Shown one piece after another: positions 46,634 to 55,525 of a stretch of 64,000 bases of DNA. The stretch spans positions 2,336,501-2,400,500 of the forward strand of contig NZ_CP025583.1 of NCBI RefSeq assembly GCF_002865605.1, in the 5' to 3' direction. The notes beneath the pieces were generated by a model. That model saw nothing but the letters and a program-made list of their open reading frames with translations, had not been told where the DNA came from and searched no databases. A program made the translations under genes and the position numbers. Within the stretch, counting starts at the first letter, position 1; each line of letters begins with the position of its first letter. Origin of the DNA: Paracoccus jeotgali (GTDB taxonomy: Bacteria; Pseudomonadota; Alphaproteobacteria; Rhodobacterales; Rhodobacteraceae).

Positions 46634-48853
46634 ATGCCCCGTCTCACTGCCAATTCGACCGCCATGGCGGCGATTCTGTCCCTGGGGCTTGGTCTGCCTG
46701 CGCATGCCCAGCCGGTGCTTGACGCAGCGCAGGCCCGCACCCAGCACGAGGCCCGCGTGCAGAAGATGCCGGGGCTGAGCCAGCTTCTGGACGCCGAACT
46801 CGCGGCCGGGCTGAACGCGGACCGGCTGCAATGCCTGGACGGCGCGCCGCGTCCCTGTGCCGACGACGTGCCGCTGATCACCCCTGCCGGCGTGGCCGTG
46901 CAGTTGAGCGATGCGGGCGACATCATCCTGGCCCCCGGCCCGACCCAGCCCTATCTGGTCGCCGCCGGTCAGCCGACGCCCCGCGACGGCAACCTGAAGT
47001 CGCTGGCCGAGGCGCGCTTGTCCGACGTGCGCGCCGCCGCCGCCAAGGTGCTGCCCGCGCAGGCCGAGGCCGCCCCCGAACCGGCGCCCGAGCCGGAGCC
47101 GAAGGCTGCCGCAGCACCGGCCCCGGAAGCTGCCCCGGAACCGCAAGCGCAAGCCGCGCAGCAGGCGCCAAAGGATGACGCCGAAAAGGTGCTCGACGCC
47201 TTCACCAACCCCGACGCGCAGACCGATTCTGCGGGTCTAGTCGATCTGGACGCCCCCGCGCCGCAAGCCAAGGCCGAGGCCGCGCCCAAGGCCAAGCCCG
47301 CGCAGCAACCCGCGCCAGAGGCACCGGCCAGCGTCGATGACCTGGCCGCCAAGTTGGCCGCCGCGGCCAAGGGCGAGGGCAAGCCCGCGCAAAAGCCGGA
47401 ACAGCAGGCCGAACAAAATCCCGCCGATCCGCAGCCGACGCAGACCGCGACCAAAGACAGCCATGCCGATGCCGAACCCCGCCTGCCGGTGGACGAGGCG
47501 CAGCGCCTGAAGGCTGTGCGCGCCGATAACATCCCCATGCTCAGCGCCCGCCTGCAGCAGGAGATCGACGCCGGTCTGACGGCGGATCAACTGACCTGCA
47601 GCGACGGCTCTGCCCGGCCTTGTGCCGACAATGTCGCGCTGGTCAGCCCCAAGGGCATCAGCGCCGAGGTGGCCGAGGATGGCAGCCTGATCGTCGCCCC
47701 GATCAGCAAGCAGCAATACACCGTCGGCGAAGGCGGCAAGCTGCAGGCCCGCGGCTCGAACACCGAGGCCGCGAAAGAGGCCGCCGAGGCCACCGCCCCC
47801 GATGCCGAGGCGCTGAAGCAGGCCGGCAACGCCCAGCCGCAGGGCGAGGTGGTGACCGAGAACCTGGCCGAGAGCAATGTCCGCAGCTCGTCCGAGGATT
47901 TCGAGACCCAGCTTGCCGACGCCATCCGCAAGGCCGCCGATCAAAGCGCGCAGCCCAAGGAAAGCAGCGAGCGCGGCAGCGATCTGGCCAAGCTGGCGAT
48001 TGCCGGTCTGGGCGCGCTGGCCGTCGGGCAGATGCTGAACGGCAACCGTCAGGTGGCGCTGAACACCGGCGACCGGGTCATCGTCACCCGCGAGGATGGC
48101 AGCCAGCAGGTGCTGAAGGACGACAACACCCTGCTGCGTCAGGCCGGGAACGAGGTGCGGACCGAGAACTTTTCGGACGGCTCGTCGCGCACCGTGGTCA
48201 CACGGCCCGACGGCTCGCAGGTGATCACCATCCGCGCCGCCGATCTGACGGTGCTGCGCCGGGTGCATGTGGCCCCGAACGGGACTGAAACCTTGCTGAT
48301 CGACGAATCGGTCGACGTGCCGCCGGTGCGGATCTCGGAATTGCCGCCCGCGCCCCGGCCGCAGTCGAACACCGCCCCCACCAGCGAGGCCGCGCTGCGC
48401 GAGGCGCTGGCGCGCGAGGCCGCCGTCAGCCGTGGCTTTACCCTCAGCCAGATCCGCTCGATCCCCGAGGTGCGCAACCTTGTCGCCCCGGTCGATATCA
48501 GCGCGATCACCTTCGAGACCGGCTCGGCCGCGATCCAGCCCGATCAGGCCAAGCAACTGGCGACGCTGGGTCAGGTCCTGCAGGAAAAGATCCGCGCCAA
48601 CCCGCGCGAGATGTTCCTGATCGAAGGCCATACCGATGCCGTGGGATCGGCCACCTACAACCTCGCGCTGTCGGACCGTCGCGCGGAATCGGTGGCACTG
48701 GCGCTGTCGGAGTATTTCGGCGTGCCGCCTGAAAACATGGTCGTGCAGGGCTATGGCGAGGAATATCTGAAGATCGAGACCCAAGCGGCCGAGCGGCAGA
48801 ACCGCCGCGCCAGCGTCCGCCGGATCACCGATCTGCTGGCATCTTCCCGCTAA
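46634..48853 (+). CDS. OmpA-family outer-membrane protein with duplicated cysteine module
   Basis: A 739-residue exported protein. Residues 1-25 are a signal peptide ending in PAHA. Two related modules follow: one around residues 45-110 with CLDGAPRPCADDV and another around 300-365 with CSDGSARPCADNV, separated by a Pro/Ala/Glu/Gln-rich linker. A region with QVAL and HVAP-type beta repeats precedes a C-terminal OmpA domain (about 620-739) with EGHTDAVGSATYNLALSDRR, which binds peptidoglycan. A transmembrane barrel is not evident, so it may be a periplasmic linker. The ATG at 46634 follows GAGGAAG. Confidence 0.85.
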   Translation: MPRLTANSTAMAAILSLGLGLPAHAQPVLDAAQARTQHEARVQKMPGLSQLLDAELAAGLNADRLQCLDGAPRPCADDVPLITPAGVAVQLSDAGDIILAPGPTQPYLVAAGQPTPRDGNLKSLAEARLSDVRAAAAKVLPAQAEAAPEPAPEPEPKAAAAPAPEAAPEPQAQAAQQAPKDDAEKVLDAFTNPDAQTDSAGLVDLDAPAPQAKAEAAPKAKPAQQPAPEAPASVDDLAAKLAAAAKGEGKPAQKPEQQAEQNPADPQPTQTATKDSHADAEPRLPVDEAQRLKAVRADNIPMLSARLQQEIDAGLTADQLTCSDGSARPCADNVALVSPKGISAEVAEDGSLIVAPISKQQYTVGEGGKLQARGSNTEAAKEAAEATAPDAEALKQAGNAQPQGEVVTENLAESNVRSSSEDFETQLADAIRKAADQSAQPKESSERGSDLAKLAIAGLGALAVGQMLNGNRQVALNTGDRVIVTREDGSQQVLKDDNTLLRQAGNEVRTENFSDGSSRTVVTRPDGSQVITIRAADLTVLRRVHVAPNGTETLLIDESVDVPPVRISELPPAPRPQSNTAPTSEAALREALAREAAVSRGFTLSQIRSIPEVRNLVAPVDISAITFETGSAAIQPDQAKQLATLGQVLQEKIRANPREMFLIEGHTDAVGSATYNLALSDRRAESVALALSEYFGVPPENMVVQGYGEEYLKIETQAAERQNRRASVRRITDLLASSR

Positions 48854-48876
48854 GTCTGGCGCACGGCGCTTCAACG

Positions 48877-48903
48877 GACCCCGCTGTCATGGCGGGGTCT
48901 TTT
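48877..48903 (+). terminator. Intrinsic terminator of the OmpA-family gene
   Basis: GACCCCGC pairs with GCGGGGTC and is followed by TTTT. It lies 23 bases after the stop and abuts the end of the convergent glycosylase gene. Confidence 0.8.
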
Positions 48904-48904
48904 G

Positions 48905-49540
48905 CTATCCGGCACCTTGGCTCGACACCCCCTGCCGCCCCTTGGCCCGCGCGTAATAGGCCCACAGCGCCCGCGCCGCGACGCCGCGCCATGGCCGCCA
49001 CGGCTCGGCCAGTTGTTGCAGGCCGCGCGCGTCGGGACGGGCGGGCAAATCGTAAAGCAGCCGCGCGGCCTCTTGCAGGGCCAGATCGCCGGTGGGGAAG
49101 GCGTCGGCGCGGCCAAGCGCAAAAGCCAGATAGATCTCGGCCGTCCACGGCCCGATCCCCGGCAAGGCGGTCAGCGTGGCGACCACCTCGGCGTCGCTGG
49201 CGTCGCGCAGCGCGAGCCAGTCCGGCTGTGCCGCGGCGATGGCGGTCAGATAGCGCGCTTTCGGCCCCGACAGCCCGCAGCCGCGAAGCGCCTCGGCCCC
49301 GGCGGCGCGGATCGCGTCGGGCTGGGTCAGCCCGGCCGCCTGCAGCCGCGCCATCATCGACTGCGCGCGGGCCACCGAAATCTGCTGCCCCAGAACCGCC
49401 TCCAAGATCGCGCCGAAGCCGTCGCTGCGGCGGCGCAGGGGCAGGTCCAGTTCCGGCAGCGTCCGCGCCCAGACCGGGCAAGCGGCGGCCAGATGCGCAC
49501 GGCCCTCGGCCAGGTCGTCATGACTTTCGATCAGTCGCAA
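48905..49540 (-). CDS. DNA-3-methyladenine glycosylase II-like (HhH-GPD)
   Basis: A 211-residue base-excision repair enzyme of the helix-hairpin-helix GPD superfamily, related to the catalytic part of AlkA. The hairpin is LPGIGPWTAEIYLAFAL, and the catalytic aspartate is in FPTGDLALQEA. It lacks the N-terminal AlkA domain, as in the short yeast MAG-like group. Its ATG lies within the 3' end of the GntR gene (10-base overlap), so the two are coupled. Confidence 0.92.
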   Translation of the reverse strand: MRLIESHDDLAEGRAHLAAACPVWARTLPELDLPLRRRSDGFGAILEAVLGQQISVARAQSMMARLQAAGLTQPDAIRAAGAEALRGCGLSGPKARYLTAIAAAQPDWLALRDASDAEVVATLTALPGIGPWTAEIYLAFALGRADAFPTGDLALQEAARLLYDLPARPDARGLQQLAEPWRPWRGVAARALWAYYARAKGRQGVSSQGAG

Positions 49541-50169
49541 GACGGGCCGATATCGCGGCGGGCATCCTCGCGCAGGCGGGTCTCGAACGCTTTCGAGATA
49601 TGCGCCCGCAATGCCGTTTCGGCGGCGGCGGCGTCGCCTGATTGCAGCGCCTCGACGATGGCCTGATGCTCGGCAAGCGCGACCTTGGGCCGCCCCTCGA
49701 TCGCCAGCGAACTGCGCGCCATCAGCGCCATGTTGCGGTGCACCACGTCCAGCTGCTGAACCAGATAGCGGTTATGTGAGGCCAGGTGGATCTGGTGGTG
49801 AAAGCGCCGGTTCGACCGCGCCAGCGTCTCGGGATCGTCCAGCGATTGCAGGTCGTCATCGACCATGGACTGCAGCACGCGCAGCTCTTCCGGCGTGGCG
49901 TGACGCGCGGCCAGCCGTGCCGCCAGCGCCTCAAGCTCGGCGCGGACGGTGTACAGCTCGGCCAGCTGGTTGTGATCCAGCGTCGCCACGATCAGCGAGC
50001 GGCCATCGCGCTTGACCATCGACTGCGTCTCCAGCCGTTGCAGCGCCTCGCGCACCGGGGTCCGCGAGACGCCGAACCGCTCGGCCAGTTCGGATTCGAC
50101 CAGCCGGTCGCCGGGGGCGTAAAGCCCCTCGTCGATGGCGTCCACGATCAGGGAATAAGCGTCCTTCAT
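49531..50169 (-). CDS. GntR-family regulator (FCD/FadR subgroup)
   Basis: A 212-residue repressor-type protein: winged helix at residues 1-70 with LVESELAERFGVSRTPVREA, then an FCD ligand-binding helical domain with the metal-type histidines in RRFHHQIHLASHNRYLV and AEHQAIVEAL. The effector is unknown. The open frame upstream of 50169 is a shadow of the nucleotidase gene and has no ribosome binding site. It is followed by the glycosylase gene with overlap. The divergent HAD gene could be a target, by position only. Confidence 0.9.
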   Translation of the reverse strand: MKDAYSLIVDAIDEGLYAPGDRLVESELAERFGVSRTPVREALQRLETQSMVKRDGRSLIVATLDHNQLAELYTVRAELEALAARLAARHATPEELRVLQSMVDDDLQSLDDPETLARSNRRFHHQIHLASHNRYLVQQLDVVHRNMALMARSSLAIEGRPKVALAEHQAIVEALQSGDAAAAETALRAHISKAFETRLREDARRDIGPSCD

Positions 50170-50268
50170 ATCAGCCAGTTGCGAATATGGCGGCGGGAAT
50201 TGCAAGGCCCAAGCCCCGCGCCGCTGCGGCATTGTCAAGCGCAGGGCGGCGGCGTAGAACCCCCGGCC

Positions 50269-50931
50269 ATGGCTTTCGATCACGTCACCACCTGGATCTT
50301 CGATCTGGACAACACGCTTTACCCGCCCGAGGCGGCGCTGTTTTCCCAGATCGAGGCGCGCATGACCGCGCATGTCAGCCGCCTGCTGGGCGTCGACGCG
50401 CCCGAGGCCGACCGCCTGCGCGCCCATTACTGGCGCGATTACGGCACCACGCTGGCCGGGCTGATGGCGCGGCACAAGATCGACCCCCACGCCTATCTGC
50501 TGGACGTCCACGACATCGATTTCTCGGTGCTGGACCCCGACCCGGACCTTGGGCACGCCATTGCCGCCCTGCCCGGCCGCAAGATCGTCCACACCAATGC
50601 CGACGCGCAATATGCTGGCAAGGTGCTGGGCCGGCTGGGGCTGGACGGGTTCGAGACCGTGATCGGCATCGGCGAGGTGGATTTCCACCCCAAGCCCGAT
50701 CCGCGCGCATATGCCGCGGTGATCGCGGCGACCGGGCTGGACCCCAGCCGCGCCGCCATGTTCGAGGATGACCCCCGCAACCTGCAGGTTCCCGCAAGCC
50801 TCGGAATGGAAACGATTCTGGTGGGCGAAGGCCGCCTTGGCCCCGACGCACCGGCGGGGAACGGCCAGCACGGCGCCCATGTCCGCCACCACACCCGCGA
50901 CCTGACCGCCTTTCTGCGCGCGCTTGTCTGA
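50269..50931 (+). CDS. HAD-family pyrimidine 5'-nucleotidase
   Basis: A 220-residue HAD hydrolase of the SDT1/pyrimidine 5'-nucleotidase group. The nucleophile motif is WIFDLDNTLYP with D12 and D14; motif III/IV are in FHPKPDPRAYAAV and AAMFEDDPRNLQVP. The cap is the small helical type after residue 20. Proteins of this group dephosphorylate UMP or CMP-like nucleotides. Divergent from the GntR regulator with a 99-base gap. Confidence 0.9.
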   Translation: MAFDHVTTWIFDLDNTLYPPEAALFSQIEARMTAHVSRLLGVDAPEADRLRAHYWRDYGTTLAGLMARHKIDPHAYLLDVHDIDFSVLDPDPDLGHAIAALPGRKIVHTNADAQYAGKVLGRLGLDGFETVIGIGEVDFHPKPDPRAYAAVIAATGLDPSRAAMFEDDPRNLQVPASLGMETILVGEGRLGPDAPAGNGQHGAHVRHHTRDLTAFLRALV

Positions 50932-51004
50932 GCGGCCCCGCTCTGGCAATATTTGCGGCTGACCGAGACCCTCTGCAACCGCCCCTAATCGAGTGGAGCC
51001 GATC

Positions 51005-51211
51005 ATGACCGAACACGCCATTTCCGACGACCCGCAGGCAACCTATGCCGAAAACCGCCTTGCCGCGCGCATCCTGACCGTGATCCTGATGCTGGCCGTG
51101 CTGGCGGCGGTGACGGTCGCGGTGTTCGGGCTGCCCGCGCTTGGCATCATCGGGCTGATCGGGACCGCCGTGGTCTGGGCCGGGCTGCTGGCCATCACGC
51201 TGGGGAACTAG
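51005..51211 (+). CDS. Small membrane protein, 68 residues
   Basis: A hypothetical protein of 68 residues with a polar N-terminus of about 25 residues and two hydrophobic helices (ILTVILMLAVLAAVTVAVF and a second starting at LGIIGLIGTAVV). Function unknown. I chose the ATG at 51005, with GGAG ahead; four codons upstream another ATG is less well placed. It is five bases upstream of the UbiH-like gene and probably co-transcribed. Confidence 0.75.
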   Translation: MTEHAISDDPQATYAENRLAARILTVILMLAVLAAVTVAVFGLPALGIIGLIGTAVVWAGLLAITLGN

Positions 51212-51216
51212 GACCG

Positions 51217-52452
51217 GTGGCTGCCTCGGGGGCCGTGACAAGCGATTCCACCGCCCGCCGCAACGCGCCGGAACAGACCGATGTGCTGGTCTCGGGCGGC
51301 GGCATCGCCGGGCTGATTGCGGCCGCGGGCTTTGGCGCGGACGGGCATCGGGTGATCTGCGTCGATCCGGCCCCCCCGATCACGGTCGAGGGCGCGGCGG
51401 GTTCCGACCTGCGCAGCACCGCCTTTCTGCACCCCTCGATCCGGCTGCTGGAACGTGCCGGGCTGTGGCAGCGGCTGCGCCCCCACGCGACCCCCTTGCA
51501 GATCATGCGGATCATCGACGCGGGCGGAGCCGAGCCGGTGGCCCGGCTGACGCGGGAATTCGACGCCGCCGACCTGTCCGACGAGCCATTCGGCTGGAAC
51601 CTGCCCAACTGGCTGCTGCGCCGCGAGATCGCCGCGCGGCTGGACGAGATGGACAATGTCAGCTTCCGCCCCGGCACCGCCACCGCCGGTCTGACCGCCC
51701 GCAGCGATGCGGCGATCGTGACGCTGTCCGACGGCAGCCGCGTCTCGGCGCGGCTGGTGGTGGGCGCGGATGGCCGCAACAGCGCCATCCGGCAGGCCTT
51801 GGGGATCGGCGTCCGCACCATCCGATACGGGCAAAAGGCGCTGGCATTCGCGGTGACGCATGAGCTGCCGCACCACAACGTCTCGACCGAGATCCACCGC
51901 TCTGGCGGGCCGTTCACGCTGGTGCCGCTGCCCGACCGCGAGGGCAAGCCCTCCTCGGCCGTCATCTGGATGGAGCTTGGCCCCGAGGTGAACCGCCTGA
52001 TGGAGCTGCCGCCCGAGGCGTTTACCGAAGAGCTGAACGCCCGCTCGACCGGGGTGCTGGGGCGGCTGACGCTGGCCACGCGGCTGACCGCCTGGCCGAT
52101 CATCAGCCAGATCGCCGACCGCTTCACCGGCCCGCGCACCGCGTTGGTCGCCGAGGCCGCCCATGTCGTCCCGCCCATCGGCGCGCAGGGGCTGAACATG
52201 AGCCTCGCCGATCTGACGCTGCTGCTGGACCTGTCGCGCGACGATCCCGGCAGCGCCGACAGCCTGAACCGCTTTCAGCGCCGGCGCTGGCCGGAAACCC
52301 GGCTGCGGGTGGCTGGCATCGACGCGCTGAACCGCGCCAGCATGATCGCCCCGCGCCCGCTGCGCGACCTGCGGGCGTTGGGGCTGGGCGCGATCTATGG
52401 CATCGCGCCGGTCCGCCGGATGATGATGAAGGCCGGGCTGAACGTCACTTGA
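51217..52452 (+). CDS. UbiH/UbiF-family FAD-dependent hydroxylase
   Basis: A 411-residue flavoprotein monooxygenase that probably hydroxylates the ubiquinone ring. FAD-binding motifs are VSGGGIAGLIAAAGFGADG near residue 25, VVGADGRNSAIRQALG, and LVAEAAHVVPPIGAQGLNM, where the usual GDAAH and GQG read AEAAH and AQG. The start is GTG at 51217; a second GTG six codons later is possible. Which ring position it modifies cannot be told from sequence. An intrinsic terminator follows. Confidence 0.9.
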   Translation: MAASGAVTSDSTARRNAPEQTDVLVSGGGIAGLIAAAGFGADGHRVICVDPAPPITVEGAAGSDLRSTAFLHPSIRLLERAGLWQRLRPHATPLQIMRIIDAGGAEPVARLTREFDAADLSDEPFGWNLPNWLLRREIAARLDEMDNVSFRPGTATAGLTARSDAAIVTLSDGSRVSARLVVGADGRNSAIRQALGIGVRTIRYGQKALAFAVTHELPHHNVSTEIHRSGGPFTLVPLPDREGKPSSAVIWMELGPEVNRLMELPPEAFTEELNARSTGVLGRLTLATRLTAWPIISQIADRFTGPRTALVAEAAHVVPPIGAQGLNMSLADLTLLLDLSRDDPGSADSLNRFQRRRWPETRLRVAGIDALNRASMIAPRPLRDLRALGLGAIYGIAPVRRMMMKAGLNVT

Positions 52453-52473
52453 CCCGCGAGCGGCGACGCCAGC

Positions 52474-52503
52474 AAAAAGGCCCGGCGCAATGGCCGGGCC
52501 TTT
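52474..52503. terminator. Bidirectional intrinsic terminator
   Basis: AAAGGCCCGGC and GCCGGGCCTTT form the stem, with T runs on both strands (five on the minus side). It serves both the UbiH-like gene and the zeta-subunit gene, which converge here. Confidence 0.8.
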
Positions 52504-52521
52504 CCGTATCCGTCGCGGCGA

Positions 52522-52836
52522 TCAGATCTCGTCAATGACCTGCTGGCGGGCCACGTCGACCAGTTCGGCCATCTTGGCGCGGATCTGTGCCTCATCCGCC
52601 TTGCCGTCCAGATCGGCGGCGAGCTTGCGGTAGACGTCCTCGTCGCCGGGCTCTTCGAAGTTGCTGGCCACGACGGACAGCGCATAGGCATGCGCGTCCT
52701 CGCCGGTCTTGCCCAGCAGTTCGGCGGCCCATTCGCCCAGCAGACGGTCGCGGCGCGACTGCGCCTTGAACTGCAGCTCGGCATCATGGGCGAATTTCGC
52801 CTCGTAGGAACGTTGGCGGTCGTCAAAGGTGGTCAT
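52522..52836 (-). CDS. F1Fo-ATPase inhibitor zeta subunit (DUF1476)
   Basis: A 104-residue all-helical protein of the DUF1476 family. In Paracoccus denitrificans this is the zeta subunit, which inserts its N-terminus into F1 and blocks ATP hydrolysis while permitting synthesis. The N-terminal inhibitory segment MTTFDDRQRSYEAKFAHDAE and the core LLGEWAAELLGKTGEDAHAYA fit closely. AAGGAG precedes the ATG. ATP synthase genes are not nearby, as in other alphaproteobacteria. It is divergent from purC. Confidence 0.93.
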   Translation of the reverse strand: MTTFDDRQRSYEAKFAHDAELQFKAQSRRDRLLGEWAAELLGKTGEDAHAYALSVVASNFEEPGDEDVYRKLAADLDGKADEAQIRAKMAELVDVARQQVIDEI

Positions 52837-53024
52837 TCGCAGCTCCTTAGCGTTCGATGTCTTATATGGTGTTCAGAACCAGCCTATCACAAGTCCCCCG
52901 GTTGGTCCCCCCGCCCGGTCCCCCCGTCCCGTCCCGTCCTGCGGTGCCGCGCCCAGTATTGCCGCGCCTGCGCTTTGCGCCTATAGCCGGGGAAATCGTT
53001 CGGTCCCGAAAGGATGGCGCGTTC

Positions 53025-53789
53025 ATGGCACCCCGGCGCAAGAAAGTTTACGAAGGCAAGGCCAAGATCCTTTACGAAGGCACCGAGCCGGGCACGCTGA
53101 TCCAGTATTTCAAGGATGACGCGACCGCCTTCAACGCCCAGAAAAAGGCCACGGTCGAGGGCAAGGGCGTGCTGAACAACCGCCTGTCCGAGTTCTTCAT
53201 GAACGGGCTGACCAATATTGGCGTGCCGAACCACTTCATCCGCCGCATCAACATGCGCGAGCAGCTGATCCGCCAGGTCGAGATCATCCCGCTCGAGGTG
53301 ATCGTGCGCAACTTCGCCGCCGGCAGCCTGTCCAAGCGGCTGGGTCTGGAAGAGGGCACCGCCCTGCCCCGCCCCATCGTCGAATACAGCTTCAAGAATG
53401 ACGAGCTCGGCGACCCGATGGTGTCCGAGGAATACATCATCGCCTTTGGCTGGGCGAGCCAACAGGATCTGGACGACATCGTCAGCCTTGCGCTGCGGGT
53501 CAACGACTTTCTGTCGGGCGTGTTCTTCGGCGTCGGCATCAAGCTGATCGATTTCAAGATCGAGATCGGGCGCATCTGGGACGGCGATTTCATGCGTCTG
53601 ATCGTCGCGGACGAGATCAGCCCCGATTCCTGCCGCTTGTGGGACGCCAAGACCGGCCAGAAGCTGGACAAGGACGTGTTCCGCCGCGACCTTGGCAGCC
53701 TGACCGACGCCTATACCGAGGTCGCGCGCCGGCTGGGGCTGATGCCCACCAACGCGACCCCGATGAACAAGCCCACGCTGATCAACTAA
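53025..53789 (+). CDS. purC: Phosphoribosylaminoimidazole-succinocarboxamide synthase
   Basis: PurC (SAICAR synthetase) joins aspartate to CAIR with ATP in purine synthesis. The 254-residue protein starts with [18 protein letters not shown], and has [19 protein letters not shown] and [14 protein letters not shown], all family marks. I used the ATG before [10 protein letters not shown], which has AAAGGAT upstream; the longer frame is a C-rich intergenic stretch. purS follows by ten bases. Confidence 0.98.
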   Translation: MAPRRKKVYEGKAKILYEGTEPGTLIQYFKDDATAFNAQKKATVEGKGVLNNRLSEFFMNGLTNIGVPNHFIRRINMREQLIRQVEIIPLEVIVRNFAAGSLSKRLGLEEGTALPRPIVEYSFKNDELGDPMVSEEYIIAFGWASQQDLDDIVSLALRVNDFLSGVFFGVGIKLIDFKIEIGRIWDGDFMRLIVADEISPDSCRLWDAKTGQKLDKDVFRRDLGSLTDAYTEVARRLGLMPTNATPMNKPTLIN

Positions 53790-53799
53790 GGTGCCAGAG

Positions 53800-54039
53800 A
53801 TGAAAGCCCGCGTGACCATCATGCTGAAGGACGGTGTCCTCGACCCCCAGGGCGAGGCGATCCGCCACGCGCTTGCCGGCCTTGGCCACAAGGGCGTAGA
53901 CGGGGTGCGGCAGGGCAAGGTGATCGAGCTGGACCTGACCGCCACCGACGCCGATGCCGCCCGGACCGAGGTCACCCGCATGTGCGAGACCCTGCTGGCC
54001 AACACCGTGATCGAGAAATACGCGGTCGAGATCCTCTGA
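53800..54039 (+). CDS. purS: Phosphoribosylformylglycinamidine synthase subunit PurS
   Basis: PurS is the small subunit bridging PurQ and PurL in FGAM synthase. The 79-residue protein has the family start KARVTIMLKDGVLDPQGEA and central KVIELDL. The ATG at 53800 has AAGGTG six bases upstream; a GTG three codons earlier would be too close to it. It is usually followed by purQ, but here an esterase gene follows and purQ is at 39.8-40.5 kb. Confidence 0.96.
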   Translation: MKARVTIMLKDGVLDPQGEAIRHALAGLGHKGVDGVRQGKVIELDLTATDADAARTEVTRMCETLLANTVIEKYAVEIL

Positions 54040-54118
54040 CCGCCGCGCCGGGGCGGGCCTGTGCCCTTGGCCCCGCGGCGCCCGATCCGACCACCCCCCG
54101 TTCAGCAAGGAGATGACG

Positions 54119-54775
54119 ATGCCTCGCGCCCTGAAATCCGACCGCAAGGGACCGGCCAAGGCCCGCCAAGCCATCATCTTCCTGCATGGCTATGGCGCCG
54201 ACGGCACCGACCTGCTGGGGCTGGCCGATGTGCTGTCGCCGCATCTGCCCGACACCGCCTTTTATGCCCCCGACGCGCCCGAGAAATGCGCCAACAACCC
54301 CTTTGGCTTCCAGTGGTTTCCGATCCCGTGGCTGGACGGCTCGACCGAGGCGCAGGCCCGCGAGTCGATGACGAAATCCATCGCGGACATCAATGCGTTC
54401 GTCGACAAGGTGCTGGCCGACGAATCGCTGACCCCGGACCGGCTGGCGATCGTCGGCTTTTCGCAGGGCACGATGATGGCGCTGCATGTCTTCCCGCGCC
54501 GCCCGCAGCCCGTCGCCGGGATCGTGGGCTTTTCGGGCCGGCTGCTGTCGCCCGACACCATCGCGACCGAGGCGGTCAGCCGCCCGCCGGTGCTGCTGGC
54601 CCATGGCGATCAGGACCCGATGGTGCCCTTTGCCGATCTGGCCGTCGCCGCCGATGCGCTGAGCGCCGCGGGCTTTACCGTGCTGACCCATGTCATGAAG
54701 GGCACCGGCCACGGCATCGCGCCCGACGGTCTGGGCGTGGCGCTGAACTTTCTGCGCGACCGGCTGGATATGTGA
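54119..54775 (+). CDS. Alpha/beta hydrolase, carboxylesterase/phospholipase family
   Basis: A 218-residue cytoplasmic serine hydrolase related to the carboxylesterase II/lysophospholipase group. The nucleophile is in IVGFSQGTMMALHVF, the aspartate in GDQDPMVPF, and the histidine in GTGHGIAP. The N-terminal FLHGYGADGTDLLG supplies the oxyanion hole. The second ATG (54119) was chosen because AAGGAG is directly against the first at 54113. Substrate unknown. Confidence 0.9.
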   Translation: MPRALKSDRKGPAKARQAIIFLHGYGADGTDLLGLADVLSPHLPDTAFYAPDAPEKCANNPFGFQWFPIPWLDGSTEAQARESMTKSIADINAFVDKVLADESLTPDRLAIVGFSQGTMMALHVFPRRPQPVAGIVGFSGRLLSPDTIATEAVSRPPVLLAHGDQDPMVPFADLAVAADALSAAGFTVLTHVMKGTGHGIAPDGLGVALNFLRDRLDM

Positions 54776-54780
54776 CGGGG

Positions 54781-54819
54781 GTCGGGCGGCTGACCGCTGA
54801 CAGCCGCCAACGGCCCGAC
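54781..54819 (+). terminator. Possible terminator after the esterase gene
   Basis: GGCGGCTG pairs perfectly with CAGCCGCC, and flanking GTCGGG can pair with CCCGAC. No U tract follows, so termination is uncertain. Confidence 0.35.
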
Positions 54820-54853
54820 CGCTGACCCCGCCCAAAAAACTGCAATCCCCCGC

Positions 54854-54881
54854 TTGTGCGAGGCTTCTGGCTATCTATAGT
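54854..54881 (+). promoter_or_regulatory. Candidate promoter of the HNH endonuclease gene
   Basis: TTGTGC and TATAGT are spaced by 16 bases, and the HNH start codon lies 39 bases further on. Confidence 0.5.
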
Positions 54882-54919
54882 CGGTTTTGCCGGCACAGGC
54901 CGGACTGACGGGGTTGCGA

Positions 54920-55519
54920 ATGCTCGACGACCACCACCCGGCAGAGTTTCAGTCGCAATTGCTGCGCCAATCCTCTGCCCTCGGATATTGTCCCGCGCTT
55001 GTGCTGAATGCGGATTACAGGCCATTGTCCTATTACCCGCTGTCGCTCTGGTCCTGGCCCGAGGCGGTCAAGGCGGTGTTTCTGGACCGAGTCAGCATCA
55101 TCGCGGAATATGACGAGGTCGTGCGCAGCCCCAGCCACGCCATGCGCATCCCGTCCGTCGTGGTGCTGCGCGACTATATCAAGCCGCGCAAGCGGGTGGC
55201 CTTCACCCGCTTCAACCTGTTCCTGCGCGACGGGTTCGAGTGTCAGTATTGCGGCTCTCGCGGGGAACTGACCTTCGACCACATCGTGCCGCGCAGCCGG
55301 GGCGGGGCGACCAGCTGGGAAAACGTCGTCGCGGCCTGCGCGCCGTGCAATCTGCGCAAGGCCAACCGCTCGCTGCGTCATTCCGGGATGAAGCTGCGCC
55401 GCAAGCCGGTGATACCGAACTCGGAACACATGCACAGCGTGGGCCGGCGCTTTCCGCCGAATCACCTGCACAAAACATGGCTGGATTTTCTGTATTGGGA
55501 TGCCGAGCTGGAAAGCTAG
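54920..55519 (+). CDS. HNH endonuclease family protein
   Basis: A 199-residue protein with a central HNH nuclease fold: zinc pair CQYCG, catalytic ELTFDHIVPRSRGGATSWEN, and second zinc pair CAPC. It is of the widespread chromosomal type (conserved in alphaproteobacteria), not clearly linked to phage or homing. The first 90 residues hold a conserved domain with ALVLNADYRPLSYYPLSLW. The role is unknown; DNA repair or processing is a guess. It has its own candidate promoter. Confidence 0.9.
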   Translation: MLDDHHPAEFQSQLLRQSSALGYCPALVLNADYRPLSYYPLSLWSWPEAVKAVFLDRVSIIAEYDEVVRSPSHAMRIPSVVVLRDYIKPRKRVAFTRFNLFLRDGFECQYCGSRGELTFDHIVPRSRGGATSWENVVAACAPCNLRKANRSLRHSGMKLRRKPVIPNSEHMHSVGRRFPPNHLHKTWLDFLYWDAELES

Positions 55520-55525
55520 GCGGGC

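Noticed and set aside
52892..52940. Short GTCCC repeats in the zeta/purC intergenic region
   Set aside because: Only a few imperfect copies in a C-rich tract; no sign of a functional array or protein site.
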